From assembly GCA_963973795.1 (NCBI GenBank), contig CAXBAF010000003.1:62001-126000 (forward strand): 64,000 nt of DNA. The letters run 5' to 3'. Positions within the stretch are counted from its first letter, which is position 1. Each line of letters opens with the position of its first letter. The notes under the pieces were generated by a model that ran no database searches, was not told the DNA's origin, and was given only the letters and a program-made list of their open reading frames with translations. This DNA is from UBA1926 sp002337215 (GTDB lineage Bacteria; Planctomycetota; Phycisphaerae; Phycisphaerales; UBA1924). Below are positions 52,317 through 61,331 of this stretch, one piece after another. The position numbers and the translations under genes are program-made.

Positions 52317-52531
52317 GCGTCGGCTCCGTTGCTGATCGCGTTCGCGTGGGCGGGCGAGGGGGTGGTTGCGGTTCCGTCTTCGAGGGGGATCGAGGCGTTG
52401 TGCTCCACCTCGGGCTTGGTTGTTTTTACAACCCTGAGGATGACGAACAGGAACGCGAGGCCGAAGGCGATGATGCCGATGATCGGGAAGATCGACAGGC
52501 CCATGCTCGAGACGAGTTCACTCATGCGCAT
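52313..52531 (-). CDS. ccoQ: CcoQ, small cbb3 oxidase subunit
   Basis: 72 residues with one membrane helix (FPIIGIIAFGLAFLFVILRVV). The ATG at 52531 is favoured over 52525 by GGAGG about 7 bases upstream. It overlaps the ccoNO stop and the ccoP start. Its CcoQ identity rests mainly on position and size. Confidence 0.8.
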   Translation of the reverse strand: MRMSELVSSMGLSIFPIIGIIAFGLAFLFVILRVVKTTKPEVEHNASIPLEDGTATTPSPAHANAISNGADA

Positions 52532-54983
52532 CGGGGGCCTCCGTGGTGTCGAGAGCGCCGAGGGTGGCGATCGGCTGTTCGAGCGGCTCCTGCGCCGAGA
52601 CGGCCGGCATCTCGAGCGGCGACGGCGCGGCCGGGTCGCGGTAGATATCGACGCCCAGCCTCTGGATGTAGGCGATCAGGGCGATCACCTTCTTCGTCTC
52701 CGTTTCGCTCGCGGGGACGCCCTCGTCGGTTTCGATCGCCTGGGCGATCCGTGCGGCCTGGGCGCGGGCGTGGATCTCCGCGTTCCCGTCCTCGACGAGT
52801 TCGCCGTAGGGGGTGCCCAGCATGACCATCGCGTCAACCCGGCCCTGGATCTCGTCGAATGCGAGCTGCTGCTCGAGGAGCCAGGGGTAGGAGGGCATCA
52901 GCGAGTTGTCGTTGATCGAACGCGGGTTCTGGAAGTGGCGGTAGTGCCACGAGGCGCTCGGGTTGGTCACGCCCTCGCGGGCGAGATCCGGACCGATGCG
53001 CCGGCTGCCCCACTGGAACGGACGGTTGTAGACCGACTCGCCCGGCATGCTGTAGTCGCCGTACCGCTCGGTCTCGGCGAGCATGGGGCGGATCATCTGT
53101 GAGTGGCAGTTGTAGCAACCCTCGGCGACATAAATATCCCGGCCCGCGAGCTCGAGCGGGGTGTAGGGGTGCACGGTGTCGATCGAGGCGACGTTGCTCT
53201 TGATCAGGAACATCGGGATGGCTTCCGCGAGCGATCCGATCGCGACGCCGACAAGCGTGAGGATCGTGAAGAAGACCGGGAGGCGTTCCCACTTGCGGTG
53301 CCACATCGCCTGCTTCATGCGGTCGATCTTGTGGGCCGCGGGCGGGAAGCTGGCGGGGAGCCGGCTCACGGCCTTGTGGTCGTTGTATCCCTTCGAGAGC
53401 GGGGCGGCCTGCGCGGTGTGGGGTTCATATTTGTCGGGGCGCTGGCGCCAGGTCATGTACGCGTTGATCGCGATCATCACGACACCAGAGACATAGAGCA
53501 AGCCTCCGCCCACGCGGATCCAGTAGAGCGGGAGCAGCTCGACGACGGTCTCGACGAAGTCGGGGTACATGAGTCGGCCCGAGGCGTCGAAGGCACGCCA
53601 CATGAGGCCCTGGGTGATGCCGGCGGCGTAGATCGGCAGGATGTACAGAAGGATGCCGACGGTGCCGATCCAGAAGTGCGTGGTGGCGAGCTTCGTGGAC
53701 CACAGCCCCTTGGTCTGGAAGAGGCGGGGGAAGAGCCAGTAGCACATGCCGAAGGCCATGAAGCCGTTCCACCCGAGCGCGCCGGCGTGGACGTGGGCGA
53801 TGGTCCAGTCGGTGTAGTGGCTGAGGCTGTTGACGCTCTTGACGCTGAGCATCGGGCCCTCGAACGTGGACATGCCGTAGAAGGTGATGCCGACAACGAA
53901 GAACTTGAGGACCGGATCGGTGGTGACCTTGTTCCACGCCCCTCGGAGCGTGAACAGCCCGTTGATCATGCCGCCCCACGAGGGCATCCAGAGCATGAGG
54001 CTGAAGATCATGCCCAGGGTCGAGGCCCACTCAGGGAGCGCGGTGTAGTGGAGGTGGTGGGGGCCCGCCCAGATATAGATGAACACGAGCGACCAGAAGT
54101 GGATGATCGAGAGGCGGTAGGAGAAAACGGGTCGCTGCGCGGCCTTGGGCAGGAAGTAGTACATCAGCCCGAGGAAGGGGGTGGTGAGGAAGAACGCGAC
54201 GGCGTTGTGGCCGTACCACCACTGCATGAGTGCGTCCTGTGCACCCGCGTATACCGGGTAGGACTTCATGACCAAGTCGATGCTGGGCATCTCGCCGGTC
54301 TTGATCCAGTGCATGATCCCGACGGGGACCCAGAGGTTGTTGAAGATGTGGAGCATCGCAACAGTGACGATGGTCGCGATGTAGAACCAGAGCGCGACAT
54401 ACATGTGCCGCTCGCGGCGCTTGATGAGCGTGCCGAAGAAGTTGATCCCGAAGAACCCCGCCCAGACGACGGCGATCGCGAGGTCGATGGGCCACTCGAG
54501 CTCGGCGTACTCCTTGCCCTGCGTGATCCCGAAGGGCAGGGTGAGCGCGGCGCTGACGATGATGAGCTGCCAGCCCCAGAAGTGCAGGCTGCTCAGCAGG
54601 TCGCTGAACATCCGCGCCTTGCAGAGGCGCTGGGTGCTGTAATAGACCGCGGCGAAGACAGCGTTGCCGGCGAAGGCAAAGATCGCGGCGTTGGTGTGCA
54701 GCGGGCGGAGCCGGCCGAAACTCAGCCACTCGACCTCGTAGAGCGCTCGCAGCCAGCCGAAGGCTTCGGGGAGCCTGTCAACGAAGGTCGGGAGCACAAG
54801 CTGGAGGGCGATGACCACCCCGGCGAGTGTCGCGACCAGCGCCCACACCAGTGTCGCGAGCACGAACTTGCGGACGATCGCGTCGTCGTAGGTGAAGGTT
54901 TCCAGCCCCGGTGAAGAGCCGTCGGCGGTCGATGCCGTCGGTGTTTGGGCTGCATCGCCGGTCTGGATCGCGTCGTCTGCCAT
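52518..54983 (-). CDS. ccoNO: CcoNO fused cbb3 oxidase catalytic and mono-haem subunits
   Basis: 821 residues. The ccoN part (about 30-510) has twelve membrane helices, the haem-copper ligands (H in LRPLHTNAAIFAFAGNAVF, VGIMHW..., WWYGHNAVAFFLTTPFLG, HYTDWTIAHVHAGALGW) and the ccoO part (about 575-800) carries the CYNCHSQM haem site in EGCYNCHSQMIRPMLAE, with RIGPDLAREG. The N/O fusion is known from planctomycetes, Bacteroidetes and some others. It is the terminal high-affinity oxygen reductase, reducing O2 to water. Long fused N-terminus (1-30) is charged. Confidence 0.96.
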   Translation of the reverse strand: MADDAIQTGDAAQTPTASTADGSSPGLETFTYDDAIVRKFVLATLVWALVATLAGVVIALQLVLPTFVDRLPEAFGWLRALYEVEWLSFGRLRPLHTNAAIFAFAGNAVFAAVYYSTQRLCKARMFSDLLSSLHFWGWQLIIVSAALTLPFGITQGKEYAELEWPIDLAIAVVWAGFFGINFFGTLIKRRERHMYVALWFYIATIVTVAMLHIFNNLWVPVGIMHWIKTGEMPSIDLVMKSYPVYAGAQDALMQWWYGHNAVAFFLTTPFLGLMYYFLPKAAQRPVFSYRLSIIHFWSLVFIYIWAGPHHLHYTALPEWASTLGMIFSLMLWMPSWGGMINGLFTLRGAWNKVTTDPVLKFFVVGITFYGMSTFEGPMLSVKSVNSLSHYTDWTIAHVHAGALGWNGFMAFGMCYWLFPRLFQTKGLWSTKLATTHFWIGTVGILLYILPIYAAGITQGLMWRAFDASGRLMYPDFVETVVELLPLYWIRVGGGLLYVSGVVMIAINAYMTWRQRPDKYEPHTAQAAPLSKGYNDHKAVSRLPASFPPAAHKIDRMKQAMWHRKWERLPVFFTILTLVGVAIGSLAEAIPMFLIKSNVASIDTVHPYTPLELAGRDIYVAEGCYNCHSQMIRPMLAETERYGDYSMPGESVYNRPFQWGSRRIGPDLAREGVTNPSASWHYRHFQNPRSINDNSLMPSYPWLLEQQLAFDEIQGRVDAMVMLGTPYGELVEDGNAEIHARAQAARIAQAIETDEGVPASETETKKVIALIAYIQRLGVDIYRDPAAPSPLEMPAVSAQEPLEQPIATLGALDTTEAPDAHE

Positions 54984-54997
54984 ACCTGGTCTCCAAA

Positions 54998-55026
54998 ATC
55001 AGACAAGATGACCTTTTAATCGTCAA
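54998..55026 (-). promoter_or_regulatory. Predicted promoter of the cco operon with overlapping regulatory site
   Basis: Read leftward: TTGACG (55026-55021), exact 17-base spacer, TCTGAT (55003-54998). The spacer and -35 contain TGACCTTTTAATCGTCAA (55009-55026), which shares CTTTTARTCG with the site at 55152-55169 near the second rrf2 gene. Confidence 0.55.
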
Positions 55027-55151
55027 TATTACCGTCCGCTTTGCCCCGTATTCAATCCGGGCCGCTCAAAAATCGGAAAACCATGACCAGAAGGCCACAG
55101 GGACGAATTTCCGGGGAATCTCCGATTCGGCAACAAGATAAATGGATATGA

Positions 55152-55169
55152 AGATCTTTTAGTCGATAG
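55152..55169. promoter_or_regulatory. Second CTTTTARTCG site, before the second rrf2 gene
   Basis: AGATCTTTTAGTCGATAG ends 9 bases before the ATG at 55179. With the copy at 55009-55026 it suggests a repressor of both divergent transcripts, most simply the Rrf2 protein encoded next to it. Confidence 0.5.
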
Positions 55170-55178
55170 AATAGCCCC

Positions 55179-55670
55179 ATGCCGATTCTGTCACAGGGAA
55201 CCGGATATGCCGTTCTTGCGCTGGGGTTCACCGCCTCGGCCGCGGGGAAGCCGATGCTCGTGCGAACGATCGCCAGCAAGTGCGATCTTCCTGCGCCGTT
55301 TCTGAGCAAGATCGTCAACAAGCTCGCCAGGGCCGGGCTTGTCAAGACACAGCGGGGTGTTCATGGAGGGGTGACGCTCGCGCGTCCGGCCGACAAGATC
55401 ACGCTGTGCGAAGTCTGCGAAGCGCTCGACGATCCGATCCTCGAGCGGCGTTGCATGCTGGGCGTATCGGAGTGCTCGGAGGCGCGGGCGTGCCCGGCCC
55501 ACGACTTCAACACCAAGCACCGGGCTCAGACGATGGGGTTCCTGCAGACAACAACGATCGCCGATGTCGCGGCCTTCGAAACGCAGCGACGATGGGACCG
55601 GATGATCCTCCCGCACACAGAGGGCGATGTGGACCCGCCTCCGGCAACGGGGATCGAGGGCATCGGGTAG
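55179..55670 (+). CDS. Rrf2-family regulator with Fe-S-type cysteine set
   Basis: 163 residues. The winged HTH (GTGYAVLALGFTA, APFLSKIVNKLARAGLVKTQ, GVHGGVTLARPADKITL) is followed by RRCMLGVSECSEARACPAHDF, a C-X6-C-X5-C array like the cluster ligands of IscR, NsrR and RsrR. It is divergent from the cbb3 operon, so it likely controls the oxidase in response to O2, NO or iron-sulfur state. It is distinct in cysteine spacing from the first Rrf2 protein at 35843. Confidence 0.9.
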   Translation: MPILSQGTGYAVLALGFTASAAGKPMLVRTIASKCDLPAPFLSKIVNKLARAGLVKTQRGVHGGVTLARPADKITLCEVCEALDDPILERRCMLGVSECSEARACPAHDFNTKHRAQTMGFLQTTTIADVAAFETQRRWDRMILPHTEGDVDPPPATGIEGIG

Positions 55671-55753
55671 CCGGTCGTGCGGCGGTGAGCCTCGGGCAGC
55701 GCGGGGCCGACCGGACGCGGCGGACCGGGAAGAACGGTGCGGTAGACGCCGGT

Positions 55754-56155
55754 TCAGAGTGTCGCGAACGGACGATTCGCGAGCTTGTCGCGGCGGGCGA
55801 ACGCGTGCCGGATGATCCGGGGCAGCGAGTTGTTGGCGAGTTCGGCCTTGGGCACGAAATCGTCGGCGCCGGCGTGGATCGATCGCATGCCGTATTCCTC
55901 GGGATCCCGATTGCTCAGCACGATGATGATCGACTCCGGGTGCTCGGCCTTCACGCGATCGATGGTATCGAGCCCGGCTGAATCGTCGAGGTCGAGGTCA
56001 ACGAGCACGAGGTCGTACTTGATCAGTCGGAGGCATGCGACGGCTTCTTCGACGTTCTCCGCCCGTTCGTAGGACATGATCGGGAGCCGGGCGACTGCGA
56101 GCCTTGCGAGTTCGAAGTGGTCGAGTTGGTCCTCGATATGCAGAATCTGAATCAT
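55754..56155 (-). CDS. Single-domain response regulator
   Basis: 133 residues from the ATG at 56155, with GAGAGGAGACC upstream. ILHIEDQLDHFE (acidic pocket, first residue E-D), DLVLVDLDLDDSAG (phospho-acceptor) and DDFVPKAEL (Lys) are all present. No output domain. It is in the signalling block with the REC protein and kinase next door but not overlapping them. Confidence 0.88.
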   Translation of the reverse strand: MIQILHIEDQLDHFELARLAVARLPIMSYERAENVEEAVACLRLIKYDLVLVDLDLDDSAGLDTIDRVKAEHPESIIIVLSNRDPEEYGMRSIHAGADDFVPKAELANNSLPRIIRHAFARRDKLANRPFATL

Positions 56156-56268
56156 GCTCGGTCTCCTCTCGCGTTCCCACGGTCCATCGGCGGTACGCGA
56201 GCCCACCTGAATAGGCGGTTGGGAGATCGTGGCGCAGATCGGGTCTGCCGGAGCGTTCTCGGTCCGGT

Positions 56269-56715
56269 TCAGCCCCCCAGCTTGTGCCAGCGGGTCCAGA
56301 AATCGTCGAGGTTCTTCGCCATCTGGTTGAACTCGTCGAGCGAGAGGGGTTTCACGACGTAGCTGTTGGCGTGGAGGCTGAGGGCCTTGCTGCGGTCTTC
56401 ATCGTTCGACGAGGTCGTCAGCATGATGATCGGGATCGACGCCGTCGCGGGGTCTCCCTTGATCGCCTCGAGGACCTGGTGTCCCGAGAGTTTGGGGAGT
56501 TTCAGGTCGAGCAGAACGATGTCGGGACGCTGGGCGTTCTCGTACGGTGCTTCGCCGCGGAGATAGGCGACAGCCTTCGCACCGTCATCGACATGGTCGA
56601 GTTCCCAATCCGACTTGCAGAACGAGAACGCGAGTCGGACGAGTTCTGCGTGATTCGGATCGTCTTCAACCAGCAAGTAGCGTTTGGTGGCCGTCCCGGC
56701 CTGCGGCGTGGACAT
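56269..56715 (-). CDS. Rcp1-like response regulator
   Basis: 148 residues. YLLVEDDPNHAELVRLAF, DIVLLDLKLPKLSGHQVLEAI and NSYVVKPLSLDEF fit the Rcp1/RcpA-type response regulators paired with phytochrome-like kinases. It overlaps the 3' end of the upstream sensor kinase by 50 bases, so translation is coupled and this is its most likely partner. Confidence 0.9.
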   Translation of the reverse strand: MSTPQAGTATKRYLLVEDDPNHAELVRLAFSFCKSDWELDHVDDGAKAVAYLRGEAPYENAQRPDIVLLDLKLPKLSGHQVLEAIKGDPATASIPIIMLTTSSNDEDRSKALSLHANSYVVKPLSLDEFNQMAKNLDDFWTRWHKLGG

Positions 56716-58918
56716 GGTCGGACTCCTTCGGCTTGTTCGTCGCCGCCGGTGCGACGCTCTTGGCTTGGAATGTGATCGAGAAACACGCGCCGGACTCGGT
56801 CGGTTCGAGCCATGCCGATCCTCCCCAGGTTTCGGCGATCCTCCCGACGATCGCGAGACCGATCCCGGTGCCATCCGACTCGGTCGAAAGACACTCGAAG
56901 AGCTGGAAGATTCTCGCGGCGTAGCTCGGGTCGATCCCCGGCCCGTTGTCGTGGACATCGAGGCGGACGCTTCCATCGCTCTGCGTGCGGGTTCGGATCG
57001 CGATCACGAGGCCGTGCTCGGACCTCGCATACTTCAGCGCGTTGCCAATAAGATTGGTGAGCACGGAGACGATGTGGCGTCTGTCACACCAGATCGTCTG
57101 AGCCCGCAGGTCGGTGACGATCTTCGCGCCCGATTCACGGATCGCCTCGCTGAGCACTGATTCGATCTCGACGAGCGCGTCGGCGACATCGACGGATTCC
57201 GGGAGCACGGTCATCCGCCCGACGCGACTGACCTCGAGGATGTCCTCGACATTCGATTGCATCTGCAGACCCGCGCTCTTGAGGATCTCGATGTAGCGGA
57301 CGGCCTTGTCGGTCTCGCCCGTCTCGAGGCTTCGCTCGAGATGGCTCAGGAAACCGAGGATCGTGACGATGGGCGACTTCAGGTCGTGCGAGGCGGTGTA
57401 GACGAAACGCTCCATCTCGTCGGTCTTCCGCTGGAGCTGTTCGCCCAGGCGGTGCTCCCTGTCGATGTCGATGTGCATGCCCGCGACGCTGATCGGTTCC
57501 CCGTCTGTGTCTCGCTCGGCGACCTCGCCCACGGTGCGGATCCAACGCCAGGTCCCGTCCTGGCACCGCATCCGAATCGGCAGGTCGTACTCGCTGGTGC
57601 GCCCGGCGAGATGGTCGTGCAGCGTCTGGATCGCGGTCTCGAAGTCATCGGGATGCACGAGACGTTCCCAGGTCGAGAAGTCCATGGGAAACTCGCCAGG
57701 CTCATAGCCCAGCATCGTGTACCAGGTGTCGCTGAATCGGACGTCACCGTTGCGGATGTTCCAGCTCCATCCGCCCTGCTTGCCGTGCCGCAGGCTCTGT
57801 TCAAGCAGACGGTTCATCTCGTTGATCTGCGCTTCGGCGTGACGGATCTCGGTCACGTCCGTCGCGATCGCCACGATGCGGTCGATCTCCCCCGATGGGC
57901 CGGTCAGCGGGATCTTGTCGGTCACGATCATCCGAGCCCCGTGCGTGTCGGTGTTGTGATGCTCTTCGATGCCCAGCTTCGCCTCGCCGTTCGAGATGAC
58001 GTCGAGATCGTCTTTGAGGAAACGCTCGGCGTGATCGGGCGGGAAGAACTCGGAGGTGTGCCGGCCGATGATCTCTCCGACCGGGAGCCCGATCGCGTCC
58101 GCCGATGCCTTGTTCAGATTGAGGATCCGGTTGTCATTGTCCTTGAAGTAGATGTACGCGGGCACCGCGTCGAGGATCGCGCGGAGCTCGTGCCGCTGGA
58201 GGACCAGCTCGGCGGCTTCGGACGCGGCGAGTTCGGTCCCATCGCCGAACGCGATCATCGGGCTCGTGATGGGTTTCGTGATCCGCCTTGCCAGGAAGAC
58301 GAAGAGCCCGAGGCCCGCGATACCGATCCCGATCTTGGCAACCCCGATGATGAAACGGGCCCGTTCGACGTCGCGAGAGATCGCCGAGCCGATCCGCGAG
58401 CGGTACTCGGCGAGCACCGACAGAGCGGCGAACGCATCGGCGTCGTCGACACGGACCTGTTCATCGATCTCTTCCGGGGATGGTGTGTTCTCTTCCGGGG
58501 ATGGTGTGTTGCTGCTCGGCCGGGCTCCGACGAGGGCGATCGCCCGGTCCATCGCGTGCCGGTAGTCGTCAACAACAACGCCGATCCGATCGAGATTCGA
58601 GATCTCCGCCGGGGAGAGCTCGGGGAGCCGGCGGTACGTTGCCAGCGTGCCGATCGCGGAGTCGTGGGCAGCGTCGAAAGCTTGGACATAGGCCTGGTCA
58701 CCCCTGAGCACGAAGTTTTTCATGCTGTGGATCAGCCCGCCGTATCCCAGCGCCGCGTTCAGGTCGGCGAGATGCTCAGACCGCGCTGTCACGCTCTCGG
58801 TCCGCCGGACCACCGCGGAGGTGTAGTGCTGGTCCTCGATGAGCCAGAGCGTGAGGACCGCACCCGCGACGATCGAAGCGGTGAGCATGAGCCAACGGAT
58901 CCGGTGCCGAACAGTCAT
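56666..58918 (-). CDS. PAS-domain sensor histidine kinase
   Basis: 750 residues. Two membrane helices (near residues 10-28 and about 215-235) frame a periplasmic CHASE3-like domain, then PAS (YIYFKDNDNRILNLNKASAD), a second PAS with PAC (WSWNIRNGDVRFSDTWYTMLG), HisKA with the phospho-His in YTASHDLKSPIVTILGFLSHL, and HATPase (LTNLIGNALKYARSE, DNGPGIDPSYAARIFQLFE). The kinase half is the bacteriophytochrome-like type that pairs with Rcp1 regulators. It contains a duplicated NTPSPEE segment in the periplasmic loop. Confidence 0.92.
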   Translation of the reverse strand: MTVRHRIRWLMLTASIVAGAVLTLWLIEDQHYTSAVVRRTESVTARSEHLADLNAALGYGGLIHSMKNFVLRGDQAYVQAFDAAHDSAIGTLATYRRLPELSPAEISNLDRIGVVVDDYRHAMDRAIALVGARPSSNTPSPEENTPSPEEIDEQVRVDDADAFAALSVLAEYRSRIGSAISRDVERARFIIGVAKIGIGIAGLGLFVFLARRITKPITSPMIAFGDGTELAASEAAELVLQRHELRAILDAVPAYIYFKDNDNRILNLNKASADAIGLPVGEIIGRHTSEFFPPDHAERFLKDDLDVISNGEAKLGIEEHHNTDTHGARMIVTDKIPLTGPSGEIDRIVAIATDVTEIRHAEAQINEMNRLLEQSLRHGKQGGWSWNIRNGDVRFSDTWYTMLGYEPGEFPMDFSTWERLVHPDDFETAIQTLHDHLAGRTSEYDLPIRMRCQDGTWRWIRTVGEVAERDTDGEPISVAGMHIDIDREHRLGEQLQRKTDEMERFVYTASHDLKSPIVTILGFLSHLERSLETGETDKAVRYIEILKSAGLQMQSNVEDILEVSRVGRMTVLPESVDVADALVEIESVLSEAIRESGAKIVTDLRAQTIWCDRRHIVSVLTNLIGNALKYARSEHGLVIAIRTRTQSDGSVRLDVHDNGPGIDPSYAARIFQLFECLSTESDGTGIGLAIVGRIAETWGGSAWLEPTESGACFSITFQAKSVAPAATNKPKESDHVHAAGRDGHQTLLAG
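58469..58510 (-). repeat. 21-bp in-frame tandem duplication in the kinase gene
   Basis: Two exact copies (58469-58489 and 58490-58510), each coding NTPSPEE on the minus strand, in the loop between the first membrane helix and the second. An exact copy suggests recent slippage that changes linker length by seven residues without breaking the frame. Confidence 0.95.
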
Positions 58919-59318
58919 CGGGTTTCTCGGTTCTCTGGTTCGCGGACGCGGCGGTGCCACGTCGCCGTCGCCCTGTTATTCGGTCTGCGGGGTCTGGAAA
59001 CCGAGCGGGAATTGCAACCCAGGGCCACTTTGAACCGCCGTGCCCGGCGCAGACGGACTGCTTGCCAGCTCTGTTGCACCCGTATTGCCGGACCAGTCGG
59101 CCCCGCGCGACCCGGCGTCCCCGATTCGGCGTGTTCTGCGGGGGGCGACTGCGCACGGCCCGGATAAGCAGGGCTCTCGGCCGGAGCATCGGCGGATCCT
59201 GCGCCACCCGCACCGAACCGGGGGGGATTCCGTCGGAATGGGTGGTCAGCCGATCACCCCGCACCGATGGAGCCCGTCGGCGGTCGGCACGCCGATCCGA
59301 AGCAGGAGAAACAGAGAG
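58919..59318. other. 400-base divergent region between kinase and REC-GGDEF genes
   Basis: No convincing gene, tRNA, terminator or GEMM-type riboswitch core is visible. The only annotation is the AGGAG ribosome site before the ATG at 59319. Promoters must lie here for both divergent genes but none stands out. Confidence 0.5.
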
Positions 59319-60854
59319 ATGAAGCAGCACACGATCTTGTTGGCTGAAGACAATCCGTCGCACCGAGAGCTCCTCGAGCTTGCCCTCCTGGACGCGTGCC
59401 CGGATCTGGAGATCTGCACCGCGGGATCGCGGGAGGAGATCATCGCGATCGCCGAGCCGGGTCGGTTCGACTGCGCGGTGATCGACTTCAATCTGCCTCC
59501 CTTCGCTGCACCCGAGATCATCCGCGACCTCCAGCGGATCCAGCCCGACACACCGATCGTCGTGGTGTCATCGAGCGAGAACCAGAGCGTGGTGATCGAG
59601 TCGCTCCGGACCGGGGTGTCCGACTTTGTGCCGAAGGCGAACGCCGTCGCGGGAAGCCTTCTTTGGGAGCGTGTCCGCGACGCGATCGTGGCCGAGCGGA
59701 CCCAGCAACGCGAGCGCCGCACGATCAACCGTCGGATTCAGAGCCTTCGTGAGCTCTCCGAGACCGACCCGCTGACAGGCCTCTCGAACCGGCGTGCGTG
59801 CGATCGGATCATCCGCGAGTTCGCAGGCCGCCCGGACCGCCGTGAGCGGATGGCGACCGTCATGATCGACCTTGATCATTTCAAGGCGATCAACGACACG
59901 CAGGGGCACGCCGCGGGTGACGACGCGCTTCGCTCGGTCGCGAACATCGTGCGTGAGGAGATCCGGTCCTTCGACATCGCCGCGCGGTGGGGGGGCGAGG
60001 AGATCCTCGTGCTCCGACAGTCCGAATCGATCACCGACGCGTGGATCTGGGCCGACAATCTTCGGCGCAGGATCGCGAGTGAGGTCCGCGCCGGGGCGTC
60101 GGGCTCCCCGGTCACCGCGAGCATGGGTATCGAGGTCTCGCCGGTTGAGGGGCTCTCCGGTGAGTCCGTGTCACGCGCCGACAGCGCGATGTACCTCGCC
60201 AAAGAGACGGGGCGGGACCGCGTCTGCACCTGGCCGATGGTGCGCGCCGTCGAGATCGCGTACGACGTCGGTTCCGAGGTGATGATGACGCCGAGGGCGC
60301 GGCTGCTCCGCCTCCTCGAGCGGCTCACGCCCGAGATGGGACGTGTTCAGAAAGACCACACCGGACCGCACGGCCGGGATGTCCGCAATCTCGCCCTCGG
60401 TGTCGCGGAGTCCCTCTCCCTCGATCCCCGGTCGGTCGCGGCGCTGGAACTCGCTTCTGAGTTTCACGACATCGGCAAACTCGGCATCCCGGAAGAACTG
60501 CTCGCGCTCCCGCGGAGGCTCACGCTCGACGAGCGTCGGCTCATCGACGAGCACGCCCGGCTCGGCGCGGTAATCCTCCGCGCCTGCGGGGCGGGCGAGC
60601 TCGACGCGTCCGTTGTCGAGATGCACCATCGCCGGTGCGACGAGGCGGAGGGGGCGGGCGATGCCGAGCAGCTCGCGTCGGTCATCTGCGCCTGCGACGC
60701 GTTCGCGGCGATGACCACCGAGCGTCCCTACTGCGAGCCGATCGCCGCGGAGCGAGCCGTTGCGGAACTCGAAGCGTGCAGCGGATCCCACTTCCGGGCC
60801 GACGTCGTCGCGGCCCTGAAGCCGAGAGCGATGGTCCACCGCCCCGCGGCGTAA
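59319..60854 (+). CDS. REC-GGDEF-HD response regulator (diguanylate cyclase with degenerate HD-GYP)
   Basis: 511 residues. REC: TILLAEDNPSHRELLEL, AVIDFNLPP, and DFVPKAN. GGDEF: SETDPLTGLSNRRACDRI, VMIDLDHFKAINDTQGHAAG and the active-site loop ARWGGEEILVL (GGEE), so cyclic-di-GMP synthesis is expected. C-terminal HD: HGRDVRNLALGVAE, LASEFHDIGKLGIPEELL, DEHARLGAVILRA, MHHRRC. The GYP loop after HHRR is missing, so phosphodiesterase activity is doubtful. AGGAG lies before the ATG. Confidence 0.9.
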   Translation: MKQHTILLAEDNPSHRELLELALLDACPDLEICTAGSREEIIAIAEPGRFDCAVIDFNLPPFAAPEIIRDLQRIQPDTPIVVVSSSENQSVVIESLRTGVSDFVPKANAVAGSLLWERVRDAIVAERTQQRERRTINRRIQSLRELSETDPLTGLSNRRACDRIIREFAGRPDRRERMATVMIDLDHFKAINDTQGHAAGDDALRSVANIVREEIRSFDIAARWGGEEILVLRQSESITDAWIWADNLRRRIASEVRAGASGSPVTASMGIEVSPVEGLSGESVSRADSAMYLAKETGRDRVCTWPMVRAVEIAYDVGSEVMMTPRARLLRLLERLTPEMGRVQKDHTGPHGRDVRNLALGVAESLSLDPRSVAALELASEFHDIGKLGIPEELLALPRRLTLDERRLIDEHARLGAVILRACGAGELDASVVEMHHRRCDEAEGAGDAEQLASVICACDAFAAMTTERPYCEPIAAERAVAELEACSGSHFRADVVAALKPRAMVHRPAA

Positions 60855-60904
60855 GCGGTTCCGAGCGTTCCAGAGTTACGACATCCAAAGAAGGAGAGAG
60901 ATTG

Positions 60905-61276
60905 ATGCTGATGAGAAAGAGAGCATGCGAACGTGTTTATCCGCAGCGCGACCGCGCCGCATTCGGTGTCGGATACGGGGGCTGGCTATCGCCCGCGCGG
61001 GTGGCAGACTACTCGGATTCCGGAATCGGACTGGAGATCCTCGGCGACTGCCGTGCGCGGTTCGGCGATGCCATTCGAGTTGTCGGGGGATCGGACGGAG
61101 ACAGCAGACACGCCCGCGTTGTCCGCCTCTGCGATGAACGCCGGAGCGGTCGGCCTGTGACCAGGATCGGCTGCCGATGGATCACCGACTCAGACCGGCA
61201 CGACCGACTTCGTATGCACCCGAACCAACCGAGCGGGAACCGGTCCAATCTCAGGCGTGCAATGAAGGCAGCCTGA
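60905..61276 (+). CDS. Small PilZ-like protein
   Basis: 123 residues: RVYPQRDRAAFGVGYGG, ARVADYSDSGIGLEILGDCR and ARVVRLCDERRSGRPVTRIGCRW, a PilZ-like order (R-x(3)-R, D-x-S-x-x-G, then A-R-V-V-R). GAAGGAGAGAG lies upstream of the ATG. PilZ domains bind cyclic-di-GMP, which would link it to the GGDEF protein just before it. Confidence 0.65.
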   Translation: MLMRKRACERVYPQRDRAAFGVGYGGWLSPARVADYSDSGIGLEILGDCRARFGDAIRVVGGSDGDSRHARVVRLCDERRSGRPVTRIGCRWITDSDRHDRLRMHPNQPSGNRSNLRRAMKAA

Positions 61277-61331
61277 GCGACACGCCCGCGGCATCGACGC
61301 GCAGAAATCCAAAGATCAGAAAGGACAATTC

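Noticed and set aside
58919..59318. Cyclic-di-GMP riboswitch in front of the GGDEF gene
   Set aside because: I searched by eye for the conserved GEMM core and a matching P1 stem and found neither.
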